From contig CP144172.1 of the NCBI GenBank assembly GCA_039636865.1, positions 744,001 to 808,000 on the forward strand: 64,000 nucleotides of DNA. Reading direction: 5' to 3'. This DNA comes from Dermatophilaceae bacterium Sec6.4 (GTDB taxonomy: Bacteria > Actinomycetota > Actinomycetes > Actinomycetales > Dermatophilaceae). Under the pieces are notes generated by a model, which was not told the origin of the DNA, ran no database searches, and saw nothing but the letters and a program-made list of their open reading frames with translations. The translations under genes were made by a program, and so were the position numbers. This document shows, one piece after another, positions 34,490-42,722 of the stretch (position 1 is the first letter of the stretch; each line of letters starts with the position of its first letter).

Positions 34490-35283
34490 CAGAGCGACGC
34501 CTCGGCGCGCGCAGAACGATCGGCCGAGCCGATGACGCGGTGTGCGGTACGCCGTACCGGGGCCATTGTTCCGAGTGCCCGGCGCGCGGTGGGATACCAG
34601 GGTTTCAGTTTGAGTGCGAAGGACCGGGGGGTGTCGATGGCGTTGACGTCCACCCGCGGCACCGCCATCGGTCCGCAACCCTCGTGCGTCGCGAAGCCCA
34701 CTGCGAAGTCGGCGTTCCGCACGGCGGTGCGCGCTGCGTCGTCGTGATCTCCGTAGGGATAGGCGAATGCTACGGGTGGTGATCCGAGGAGGCCGGCCAG
34801 TCGGACCCGTGCGTCGCAGGTATGTGCCCGCAGCGTATGCGCCGGGACTGCCGTCATCGAGTGGTGCTCCCAACCGTGTACACCGACGTCGATGCCGTGG
34901 GTGGGTAGTTCGCGGACCTGATCCGAATCCATCAGATCGAAGGCCTGGTGCGCGTGCCCGGGTGACCGGTCGCCGAGCAGCCCCGCCGAGATGAAGCACA
35001 GCGCCGGGAATCCGTGCTGCTCCAGCAGCGGGGCAGCCGCCTGCAGCGTCGAGACGTATCCGTCGTCGAAGGTGAGGAGCACCTGACGGGCAGATCGGCG
35101 TGCCGGGTTGGCGCGCGCGGCCAGGTAACCGCTCAGGTCGAGAGGTTCGAAACCAGATCGGCGCAACGCGAGCAGTTGGGCCTCGAACGCCACCGGAGGA
35201 ACGAACAGGTTGTGCGGATCGGTGATCGCAGGCACGTCGGCTATCCCGTGGTACATCAGGACCAGCGGGCCCCGCCGGGTCAT
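34489..35283 (-). CDS. Polysaccharide deacetylase (NodB-like)
   Basis: A 264-residue carbohydrate esterase 4 protein. The catalytic/metal motifs are VLLTFDDGY (motif 1, Asp-Asp), GVHGWEHHSM (motif 2, His-x3-His) and AFAYPYGDHDD (motif 3). It has no signal peptide, which points to action on the cytoplasmic side or on lipid-linked intermediates. It overlaps the Wzz-like gene by 4 bp. It probably removes acetyl groups from N-acetylated sugars of the exopolysaccharide. Confidence 0.85.
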   Translation of the reverse strand: MTRRGPLVLMYHGIADVPAITDPHNLFVPPVAFEAQLLALRRSGFEPLDLSGYLAARANPARRSARQVLLTFDDGYVSTLQAAAPLLEQHGFPALCFISAGLLGDRSPGHAHQAFDLMDSDQVRELPTHGIDVGVHGWEHHSMTAVPAHTLRAHTCDARVRLAGLLGSPPVAFAYPYGDHDDAARTAVRNADFAVGFATHEGCGPMAVPRVDVNAIDTPRSFALKLKPWYPTARRALGTMAPVRRTAHRVIGSADRSARAEASL

Positions 35284-35957
35284 GCGGGCCGACGTTTCAG
35301 GTAGATGACGCTCCCCGCGAGTACCGCGATGACGATGAGTCCGGCACCCATGTAGAGGACGCGCTTGGGGCCGGCGACCGTCGTTGCGGCGGTGGCTTCG
35401 GCCAGGGTGAGTACCTGTGCCCGCTTGTCGTTCTGCCCGCGGTCGACCGCGAGTGCTGCGACACCGTTGGCAACGGCGACGGAGGTCGACTTGTCCCTGG
35501 TGGTGGCCATGATGCGCAGCGTCGTGGTGTCCGGATCGACGGTGACGGCTACCTTCCCGGTGCGCATCTGGCTTCGGTAGGCGCCGGTCACCGAGTCGAC
35601 GTTGGATTCGGCGGACAGGTAGACCCCGTACTCGCCGGCCAGCAGCTTCTGTTCGTCGGCCGGCACGTCGACGGTGCCACTGGACCGCAGCGCCACGATG
35701 CTGGTGGCCTCGTACGTGGTGGGCATCTGCTGTACGAAGACCGCGAGAACGGTGGCGAGTAGTAGGACGCCGACCCCGAAGGCGATCCAGAACTTCTGTT
35801 TGAGCAACGCGCCAAGGCCTGGCCGATTGCGCCGGGCCGGCGGCTGACCTGCAGTGGACTCCGCTGCTGCGGCTCGTGCTGCGTTCCGACTACCGGGGGA
35901 GTCAGGCTCTATGTCTTGTCGGTGGTCGATCCAGGAAAGGCTCACTTGGTCGGTCAT
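35280..35957 (-). CDS. Wzz-like chain-length / polysaccharide co-polymerase protein
   Basis: A 225-residue membrane protein. A cytoplasmic tail of about 50 residues is followed by TM1 (FWIAFGVGVLLLATVLAVFV), an extracytoplasmic region beginning PTTYEATSIVALR, and TM2 (VLYMGAGLIVIAVLAGSVIYL). This is the Wzz/PCP topology, but the external domain is short, and no BY-kinase domain is attached. It overlaps the O-antigen-ligase-like gene by 4 bp (ATGA). Confidence 0.7.
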   Translation of the reverse strand: MTDQVSLSWIDHRQDIEPDSPGSRNAARAAAAESTAGQPPARRNRPGLGALLKQKFWIAFGVGVLLLATVLAVFVQQMPTTYEATSIVALRSSGTVDVPADEQKLLAGEYGVYLSAESNVDSVTGAYRSQMRTGKVAVTVDPDTTTLRIMATTRDKSTSVAVANGVAALAVDRGQNDKRAQVLTLAEATAATTVAGPKRVLYMGAGLIVIAVLAGSVIYLKRRPA

Positions 35958-37249
35958 GATTGAACTTCCTTTCGTGCGGGTTCGCGTTCTGGTTCAGTGG
36001 CGGTGGGTGTTGTTGTCGACTTCATTCGTCGGGCCAGTGGTCCGGCGGCTGCGCAGCCGAAGACGATCCACACCGCGACGTTGAGAATGGGGTTGCGCAA
36101 GGGCATATCGATCAGTCCGTGTGCGGCGGTTGCGGCCAGCGCCGCAAGGGGCGCAGCAGTGGTCCACCGGATGGTCGTGGCGGTTGGTCCGGACAGGTTT
36201 CGGGATCTGGTCATCAGGCGGGCGGCAATGAGCACGAGTGCCGCGCCCATGGCCACCAACGCGACGACACCGATGAAGCCTTGTTCGGCCAGCACCGTCA
36301 GCACGAGGTTGTGCGCGTGTTCGACCGGGTTGGCGTACAACCTGGATCCGGGAGTGAGGGTCTTGTTCTGGTATTCGCCCGGTCCGATCCCGAACAACGG
36401 GTGCCGGTCGGCCAGCCGCAGGGCTTCGGCCCAGATCTGCGGACGCTCGTCGTACGGTGCGGCGGCCCCGCTGGTGATGCTCTGCAGCCGGGTGGTCAAA
36501 ATTCCCAGCACCGCATCGGACTGCGGGAGCAGCGCTGCTGCGGCCACCGCGGCTACCACCACGGCCAGCACGATCCGGGTCATCGCTTTGCGGGCATCTG
36601 GCAGCAGCACCACGATCATCACAAGCCCCACGAATGCCCCGAGGAAGGCACCCCGGGAGAGGCTGAGCGCGAGCGCACCGGTGATGGTGAGTGCGGAGAC
36701 CGTCAGTGCCAGCCGGCGCAAGGTGCTGTGTGCGTACCGGGCGGCGATGATGGCGATCGGCAGGGTCAGTGCGCAGAAACCACCTAGTTCGTTCGGCTGG
36801 GAGAACAGGCCCTGCAGTCGACCCGACACCACGGAACCGCCGAGCTGACTGGTCAGCGACCCGATGTCGGACAGGCTCAGTGCGGCGATCACACCGGCCA
36901 CCAGGGAGAGGACCTCGAGGATGACCGCGATCTGTGCCGAGCCGCAGACCGCGACGATCGCCGCCACGATGCCGAACCCCGCAACAGTGGCCACGGTGAG
37001 GTCGGTCGCGTGTGAGTCGGACGCGATGGGCAGGGACACGATCGTGGACAGAGTGAGCAGGCCCGCGGCGACCAGAGCCGGGGACGCGAAATCCCACAAC
37101 CGCTCGCGGATCACGTAGAGAGCTGCCATCGCTGCTGGTACGAGCATCGCGACCAGGCCGATGCGTAGGCCGACTCCGGGCACCCGGGATCCGGCCAGGG
37201 GAAGTGAGACGACGACGGCGATCAATGTCGCGAACAAGGCGCGCCTCAT
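35954..37249 (-). CDS. O-antigen ligase / Wzy-type polymerase
   Basis: A 431-residue protein with about 12 membrane segments. The long loop after TM9 carries RPQIWAEALRLADRHPLFGIGPGEY and NPVEHAHNLVLTVLAEQGFIG, the pattern (RxxxW...PLxGxG...HNxxL) of the O-antigen ligase (Wzy_C) superfamily. It probably polymerises repeat units or transfers the chain. It overlaps the flippase gene by 4 bp. Confidence 0.8.
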   Translation of the reverse strand: MRRALFATLIAVVVSLPLAGSRVPGVGLRIGLVAMLVPAAMAALYVIRERLWDFASPALVAAGLLTLSTIVSLPIASDSHATDLTVATVAGFGIVAAIVAVCGSAQIAVILEVLSLVAGVIAALSLSDIGSLTSQLGGSVVSGRLQGLFSQPNELGGFCALTLPIAIIAARYAHSTLRRLALTVSALTITGALALSLSRGAFLGAFVGLVMIVVLLPDARKAMTRIVLAVVVAAVAAAALLPQSDAVLGILTTRLQSITSGAAAPYDERPQIWAEALRLADRHPLFGIGPGEYQNKTLTPGSRLYANPVEHAHNLVLTVLAEQGFIGVVALVAMGAALVLIAARLMTRSRNLSGPTATTIRWTTAAPLAALAATAAHGLIDMPLRNPILNVAVWIVFGCAAAGPLARRMKSTTTPTATEPEREPARKEVQS

Positions 37250-38694
37250 GCTGTTGCACCCCGCCGGTTCAGGAAGTCCAGCAGCATCGTGCGGCGGGTG
37301 GGGTCGAATCGCAGGCTGATCCGGTCCCAGGCGAGCAGATAGACGACCGCGCCGACCGGCACTGCGATGAATACCGGGGAGGGCGCCAGCATGGCCAGAC
37401 CCATCAATGCGGCACACCCGGCAGCCACCAGGACGCTGCGGTCCATGGTCGAGCCCGGCACGCGTCGGCGTAGACCGGTGTAGTTGATGCCCATCTGCAC
37501 CAGGTATGAGGCGCTGGTCGCTGCTGCCGCACCGGTCGCGCCCCACGTCGGGATCAGCAGCAGGTTGAGCGCGATATTGGTCACGAGGGCTGCGAGGCTG
37601 GCAATCAGCACGATCGGGTCGGGTCGGCGCGCCAGCAGCGCGCTGCCACTCAGGTGGGCCATCCCGAATACGAGTGGTGTCACTGCGAGCCACGCGACGA
37701 CGTGCGTCTTGGCGAAGTCCGGTCCGAACAGCAGGCCGACCAGCTGATCGCCGCGCACCAGCAGCACTGCGCAGTACGGCAGGTAGAGAGCCGAGATCAA
37801 TGCGTATCCGGTGCGGATCGTGCGGGCGAAGTCCGCGCGGTCGATGTCGGGTTTGGCAAAGGACGGTGTCAGCACCCGGGACAGCGACCAGCTGACGAAC
37901 AGCACGGTCTCCAGCAGCCGGTAGGCCGCGTTGTAGTGACCGACGGCCACCACTCCGGCGATGGCCGCCAGCAGCAGGGTGTCGATCCTGAACAGCGCCA
38001 TCGAGACCAGCTCGTTGAGTCCGTTGACCGGGACGGCCCGCAGGTGATCCAGCAGGTCATGCCGCGTGACAGCCGTCCAACTGGGGCGGATGCCTGCTCG
38101 GCGCGTAGCGATCGACATGGCGGCGGCACCGGCGCAACTCGCGCTCAGATATGCCACGGATACCGCCAACACCCCCTGTCCTGTCAACAGCGCGGCGCCG
38201 ACGAGTGCAACGGCGATGAACCGCTGCATCACCAGCACGATCGCCGGGCCCTCTTGGGAATGCCGGGAGGCAGAGGCTGCCCGGAACGCGTCGGTGATCG
38301 TGTCGACGAGGCCGGTGGCAACGAGGCAGAACACCGTCCAGGAGACAGGGCCGGAGCGAAGCAGCATGACCAGCAGAACAGCGCCCAGCACAGCCGTGCC
38401 GAGCCCGAACCGCAGCATCAGCAGCGCTGCCAGCAGCTGCCGCAACCGCTCGGGCGCAGGACCGCTGAGCTGTACGAGGCGGTCGTCCAGGCCGAGGGAG
38501 GAGATCGAGGCGAGCAGCAGACCCAGGCCCAACCCGAAGGAGAAGAGCCCGAAACCGGCCACCCCGAGGCCCCGCGCGACCACCGTGAAGGTCACCAGGG
38601 AGGCAACCTTGCCCAGCACTTCGGCAACGCTGAGCGCCACCACAGCGCGGGCCATCCCTCGAGCGGGGGGTGCCGCGACAGCCAGATCCGTCAC
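37246..38694 (-). CDS. Wzx-type polysaccharide flippase
   Basis: A 482-residue protein with about 14 membrane segments of the MOP/PST superfamily. It has the N-terminal SVAEVLGKVASLVTFTVVARGLGVAGFG pattern and the later FRIDTLLLAAIAGVVAVGHYNAAYRLLE. It should move lipid-linked repeat units across the membrane. It starts GTG at 38694 inside the stop of the upstream GT fusion gene (GTGA). Confidence 0.8.
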   Translation of the reverse strand: MTDLAVAAPPARGMARAVVALSVAEVLGKVASLVTFTVVARGLGVAGFGLFSFGLGLGLLLASISSLGLDDRLVQLSGPAPERLRQLLAALLMLRFGLGTAVLGAVLLVMLLRSGPVSWTVFCLVATGLVDTITDAFRAASASRHSQEGPAIVLVMQRFIAVALVGAALLTGQGVLAVSVAYLSASCAGAAAMSIATRRAGIRPSWTAVTRHDLLDHLRAVPVNGLNELVSMALFRIDTLLLAAIAGVVAVGHYNAAYRLLETVLFVSWSLSRVLTPSFAKPDIDRADFARTIRTGYALISALYLPYCAVLLVRGDQLVGLLFGPDFAKTHVVAWLAVTPLVFGMAHLSGSALLARRPDPIVLIASLAALVTNIALNLLLIPTWGATGAAAATSASYLVQMGINYTGLRRRVPGSTMDRSVLVAAGCAALMGLAMLAPSPVFIAVPVGAVVYLLAWDRISLRFDPTRRTMLLDFLNRRGATA

Positions 38695-40778
38695 TGCGGT
38701 CCTCGCAGGTATCCCGTGACGGCGCCGGCTGCCTTGACCACGTCGCGTAGTCCGGCCATCACGGGTACGAGGGCCATGACGCGCGCTGCCTGCGGCATCC
38801 GACTGGCTCGCTGCAGGGGCAGCGAAAGGTAGGCAGCGGCGCCTGCCAGCGCTGCGCCTCGGGCGAGGGGTCGACCGCCGGCGATGGTGGCTGCGGCGAA
38901 CAGATAGGCGGCGACGCGAGCAGCGTCCCGACCCAGCAGTCGCGCGTCTCGGGAGTGCCCCGAGCCCTCGCCGTAGCGGTAGTACATCCGCAACGTGGCG
39001 CGTAGGGTCGCGCGCTGCTCCCAGGTGACGCAGGCGTCCCGGACCAGTAGCGCGGGGAAGTGACGCGCGATGGCGCGTCCGAAGGTGACGTCCTCGCCCG
39101 TTGCGAGATGCTCCGGAAAGCCGCCCGCGATGCGCCAGGCGTCCTTCGTGAACGCCATCGAACGACCGGTGGGCATCGTCGCGTCGAACGCCCGGCCGAG
39201 CAGTCGACCGTAACCACGGGACAGCACACCGGGGTGTGCGAGCTCGGAGACCTGGGGGTACCCGCAGGCGCTCACCGCGCGTTCGACAGGACTGTCGGCG
39301 AGGACCTCGTACGTGCCGGTCAGTAGGCCCGCGTCGGGTCGCGCGTCGGCGGCGGAGCGGAACGCGTCCAGCCACCCGGGGTGGGGTTCGCACCCCGCGT
39401 CGGTGCAGGCGATGAGTGCGTGTGCAGCGGCTTGGATGCCGATGTTGCGGCCTTGGGAGATACCTGCACCGGCGCGGACGATCAACATGATGCGCGGGTC
39501 GGCTGCGGCTGCGGCTTCGACCAGATCGGTTGTGCCGTCGGTCGAGCCGCCGTCCACGACGATCACCTGATCGGTCGATCGGAGTTGAGCACGCAGCGCA
39601 GGCAACAGCTCGCGGACGCCGTGCTCGTCGTTGAGCACCGTGACCACGACGCTGATCGGCGTTGTGCCGGCAGTACCCGCGCCGGGGCGGTGAACAGTGT
39701 CGGCGAGGAACTGAGCGAAAGCGGACGCCGCCGCGAGCGGGGTGGTGCCTGCCTCGGCGGCCGCGCGGCCGGACCGGGCCATGTCGCCTGAGAGTTCGCA
39801 ATCTTGCAGGCGGGCCAGCGCGTCGGCCACCTGCTGCGGCGACGACGGTTCGACCGGGATGCCTGCGATGCCGATCCGCTCCGAAACCGGGGACACGCTG
39901 ATCACCGGTACGCCTGCGGTCATCGCCTCCAGGGCGATCATGCTGAACGATTCGGTGCGAACGTGCTCACCCGGAAGGGCTTTGGTCAGGATGGCGGCGG
40001 CGTCGAAGGCGGCTGCCAGCTGACCGATGTCGTCGCGGGCCTGGTGCAGATGGAACCGACCTGTCACCTGGTGCGTCTCGGCGAGAAGTGTGAGGCGGTT
40101 GCGCTCGTCGGGGTAGGCCGCGTCGCTCACGCCGTAGACGTGCAGCGACCACTGGGCGGCGCGCTCGTCGGCGAGGGCGAGCACCGCGTCATCGACACCC
40201 TTGTACGGCACGAGTCGGGTGGCCATCAGAAGCCGGAAAGCTGATTCACCGGTGCGGTTGTCGTCGTCGAGGCCGAGTGCTGCGTGAGCTGCCGGCCGTG
40301 TCAGGGCGGGACCCGAGACGACAGGGGTGATGAGAAGGGGTCGATGTGGGGTTCGTCCCTGCGAGAGGTGGTCGCTGGTGCTGATCTGGCCATCGGTCAA
40401 GCGGTCCACGACGCGGGCCAGCCCGGGGAAGGAGTCGTCGTGACGTACCCACACGGTGCGTGTGCGGGCGATCAGGCCGGCGAGTCCGGTCACCAGGGCG
40501 GCTTTGACGCCGTGCGCGACCATGACGTCCGGGCGATCTCTGCGGCTCTGGGATGCGAGGGTGTACGCAGCGCGTACGAGCTGCACCGGTCCACGCCCTG
40601 ATGGGATGACGGTGACATCGGTGTGCTGCCCGCGCCACCAGGCAGCGGTTGCGCCGTCGGCCAGGGCTGACACCTGGATGTCCAGACGGTCGGTGTGTGC
40701 GGCGAGCCGCTCCTGCCACAGCTCTGCGCCGCCACGGGTTGCGGCCGGGAAAACCAGCGTGACGTTCAGAGGTTCCAT
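38691..40778 (-). CDS. Bifunctional glycosyltransferase (GT4-GT2 fusion)
   Basis: A 695-residue protein with two glycosyltransferase modules. Residues 1 to about 360 are GT-B, GT4-like (LVFPAATRGGAELW at the start, LLMATRLVPYKGVDDAVLAL, and the E-x7-E motif in TESFSMIALEA). Residues about 370-695 are GT-A, GT2-like (ISVVVTVLNDEHGVRELL, VIVVDGGSTDGTTDLV, TDAGCEPHPGWLDAF, and ATGEDVTFGR). Membrane-associated segments follow near the C-terminus. Fusion of the two folds in one chain is uncommon. The ATG at 40778 lies one base past the stop of the upstream gene; a GTG at 40787 is possible. Confidence 0.8.
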   Translation of the reverse strand: MEPLNVTLVFPAATRGGAELWQERLAAHTDRLDIQVSALADGATAAWWRGQHTDVTVIPSGRGPVQLVRAAYTLASQSRRDRPDVMVAHGVKAALVTGLAGLIARTRTVWVRHDDSFPGLARVVDRLTDGQISTSDHLSQGRTPHRPLLITPVVSGPALTRPAAHAALGLDDDNRTGESAFRLLMATRLVPYKGVDDAVLALADERAAQWSLHVYGVSDAAYPDERNRLTLLAETHQVTGRFHLHQARDDIGQLAAAFDAAAILTKALPGEHVRTESFSMIALEAMTAGVPVISVSPVSERIGIAGIPVEPSSPQQVADALARLQDCELSGDMARSGRAAAEAGTTPLAAASAFAQFLADTVHRPGAGTAGTTPISVVVTVLNDEHGVRELLPALRAQLRSTDQVIVVDGGSTDGTTDLVEAAAAADPRIMLIVRAGAGISQGRNIGIQAAAHALIACTDAGCEPHPGWLDAFRSAADARPDAGLLTGTYEVLADSPVERAVSACGYPQVSELAHPGVLSRGYGRLLGRAFDATMPTGRSMAFTKDAWRIAGGFPEHLATGEDVTFGRAIARHFPALLVRDACVTWEQRATLRATLRMYYRYGEGSGHSRDARLLGRDAARVAAYLFAAATIAGGRPLARGAALAGAAAYLSLPLQRASRMPQAARVMALVPVMAGLRDVVKAAGAVTGYLRGPQ

Positions 40779-40779
40779 G

Positions 40780-42222
40780 TCAGCCACCGCGTTTCTTGAC
40801 GACCTCGAGCACGGTGCGGCACAGGATCATCGCGTCCAGACCGAGCGACCAGTTCTCGATGTAGAGGTTGTCGAAGTAGGCGCGCTCGGAGATCGAGGTG
40901 TCCCCGCGCAGGCCCTGCACCGCGGCGTACCCGGTCATCCCGACCTGCATACGGTGGCGGTAGCGGTAGTTGCGGACCGTGGGCTCGTAGAGGCTGACGA
41001 AGTGCGGTCGCTCGGGCCGGGGTCCGACCAGGCTCATGTCGCCACGGAAGACATTGAGCAGCTGTGGTAGTTCATCCAGTGAGCTGGCACGTAGGAAGCG
41101 GCCCACTGGACCGATCCGGGCGTCGCCGACGATCGACCATGTCGTGTCGGACTCTGCAGCCGCTACGGGGCGCATCGACCGGAACTTCAGGATCATGATC
41201 AGCTTCCCGTTCCGCCCGACGCGCTCCTGGCGGAAGATGACCCCCGGTCCACCCTCGAGGCGCACGACCAGGGCAATGGCCAGGAGCACCGGGCTGAGCA
41301 GCAGCAACGCGGTCCCGGACACCAGGATGTCGAAGGTTCGTTTGATCCACGGGGCGACACCTACCCGCCGTGCCGGAGTCACCCGGCTGACCGGGATACC
41401 CCAGAGCTGGTCCGCGGTCGGTCCGTGACCGCCCTTGAGGCTGAACCACGCGGAGACGCTGTAGAGCTCGGACGTCGCGAAGTCGCACCGACGGATGACG
41501 TCGAACACCTCGTCTTCGGGCACGTCCGGAAGAGCCATCAGGACGACGTCGATGCGATGGGAATGCATGATCGAGGGCAGGTCGTGGATGGTGCCCAGGA
41601 CGGGCCAGTCGTTCAAGGTCGGGCCACCTGCCTCCAGGACTCCGCCCGCGGAAAGACCCAGCTCGGGGTGCTCGCTGATCCGTCGGACCAGTTCACCCGC
41701 TGCCGTCCCACCACCCACGACGAGGGTGCGGCCCAGCAGTCGATCTCCTCTGCGGCGAGCCGTCGTGTCCAAGTGGTAGACCACGGCGCGCCCTACCAGC
41801 ACCGCAGCCAGCGTCAGGAGGCCCAACGTGGTGAGGTTCGGGGTGCTGTTCTCACCGACGATTCGCACTCCCACCGCAGCCAGCGCGCCGCCGGAGGCCA
41901 CCATGAAGACCAGCCGCAACAGCTCGTCCAGTACTGACTGCGTAAATCGTGCGCGGTACAGGCCGAACCAGTAACCGGTCAGCAGGATCCCCGCCGCGAA
42001 GATCAGCGCGCCCTTCAGCAGTTCGGGCCGGTAGATGGCGAACGCCATAGGTGCAGAAAGGTCGGTGAGTACGCGCACCATCGCAGACTCGCGGCGAACT
42101 TTCCGCTGCCGGATGGTGTTCGCGCTGAGCGGGGCCGAGTAGTGGCCGACCGCCGCACGACGATCGTCAACTGAGCTCGTTCCGGTGTTCGTCAACTCGA
42201 TCGGGTCACCGGACAAGCTCAC
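40780..42222 (-). CDS. Initiating sugar transferase (WbaP-like, polyprenyl-phosphate hexose-1-P transferase)
   Basis: A 480-residue protein. The N-terminal part has several membrane helices and a CoA-binding-like domain (TLVVGGGTAAGELVRRI). The C-terminal catalytic domain has KRTFDILVSGTALLLLSP, RQERVGRNGKLIMILKFRSM and LDELPQLLNVFRGDMSLVGP, hallmarks of the bacterial sugar transferase family that starts exopolysaccharide repeat units. It is the first gene of the operon. The GTG start at 42222 is set by the ribosome site AAGGAGG five bases upstream. Confidence 0.85.
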   Translation of the reverse strand: MSLSGDPIELTNTGTSSVDDRRAAVGHYSAPLSANTIRQRKVRRESAMVRVLTDLSAPMAFAIYRPELLKGALIFAAGILLTGYWFGLYRARFTQSVLDELLRLVFMVASGGALAAVGVRIVGENSTPNLTTLGLLTLAAVLVGRAVVYHLDTTARRRGDRLLGRTLVVGGGTAAGELVRRISEHPELGLSAGGVLEAGGPTLNDWPVLGTIHDLPSIMHSHRIDVVLMALPDVPEDEVFDVIRRCDFATSELYSVSAWFSLKGGHGPTADQLWGIPVSRVTPARRVGVAPWIKRTFDILVSGTALLLLSPVLLAIALVVRLEGGPGVIFRQERVGRNGKLIMILKFRSMRPVAAAESDTTWSIVGDARIGPVGRFLRASSLDELPQLLNVFRGDMSLVGPRPERPHFVSLYEPTVRNYRYRHRMQVGMTGYAAVQGLRGDTSISERAYFDNLYIENWSLGLDAMILCRTVLEVVKKRGG

Positions 42223-42273
42223 GTCAACCTCCTTGAATTGTGGGCATCAACTGCCCGGGACTGGGAACCAACC

Positions 42274-42294
42274 GTTCAACTGAACGAGTGTTCA
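42274..42294. promoter_or_regulatory. Possible operator in EPS leader: GAAC-N4-GTTC palindrome
   Basis: Two overlapping palindromes, GTTCA-AC-TGAAC (42274-42285) and CTGAAC-GAGT-GTTCAG (42280-42295). The core GAACGAGTGTTC agrees with the GAAC-N4-GTTC core of actinobacterial/Gram-positive LexA (SOS) boxes, although the usual flanking TCG..CGA is absent. It lies between the -10 and the first gene, where binding would block transcription. A different regulator is equally possible. Confidence 0.4.
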
Positions 42295-42310
42295 GCTGCC
42301 TTACTTACCG

Positions 42311-42339
42311 ATAATAAAGTTAACTTGGTGAAGAGTCAA
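42311..42339 (-). promoter_or_regulatory. Sigma-70-type promoter of the EPS operon
   Basis: On the leftward strand, TTGACT (42339-42334) and TATTAT (42316-42311) are separated by 17 bases, an almost consensus housekeeping promoter. It sits in an AT-rich patch, with a predicted transcript start near 42304 and a leader of about 80 nt up to the GTG of the sugar transferase gene. Confidence 0.7.
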
Positions 42340-42722
42340 GTAGTTTCAAAAACGACCGGATGAAGCGATCGTTTGTGATCATCAGCAGTTCGAGGCGGCT
42401 GTCTTTTCGGATTGGTGACGAATCAACAAATTTTCTGGACGCCCGGTCTGGGATGAGGCGATGTGTGAAAATTTGTTTGATTCGGGGTCGATTCGCGCCT
42501 ACCGGAGTGGCAGTTGGTAGTGATATTCGGTGGCGACGCCCACGATTGGCCGGTCGTTGACTGGCGCCGCGCGCGAGCTCCAAGTCGGCGACCTTGAGGC
42601 CTCGTTTAACATAAATATGAGATATATAACATCTAGAAGAGTAACGGAGGTGATGTTAAAGTCATCAGGCCAGGCCGAATTCAGCAGAAATGCACGAGGC
42701 ATCTGTCCGGGAAGGAGCTGCG

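Larger units (their letters stand above)
42223..42722. other. AT-rich divergent intergenic region EPS operon / PucR
   Basis: About 500 bp between divergent genes, clearly more AT-rich than the surroundings at 42300-42360 and 42600-42660 (for example TTTAACATAAATATGAGATA at 42605-42624). It holds the EPS promoter and palindromes annotated separately. A perfect anti-Shine-Dalgarno complement, GGAGGTGAT (42646-42654), lies ahead of ATG 42653, too close for normal use. A short leader frame there is possible but not called. Confidence 0.5.
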
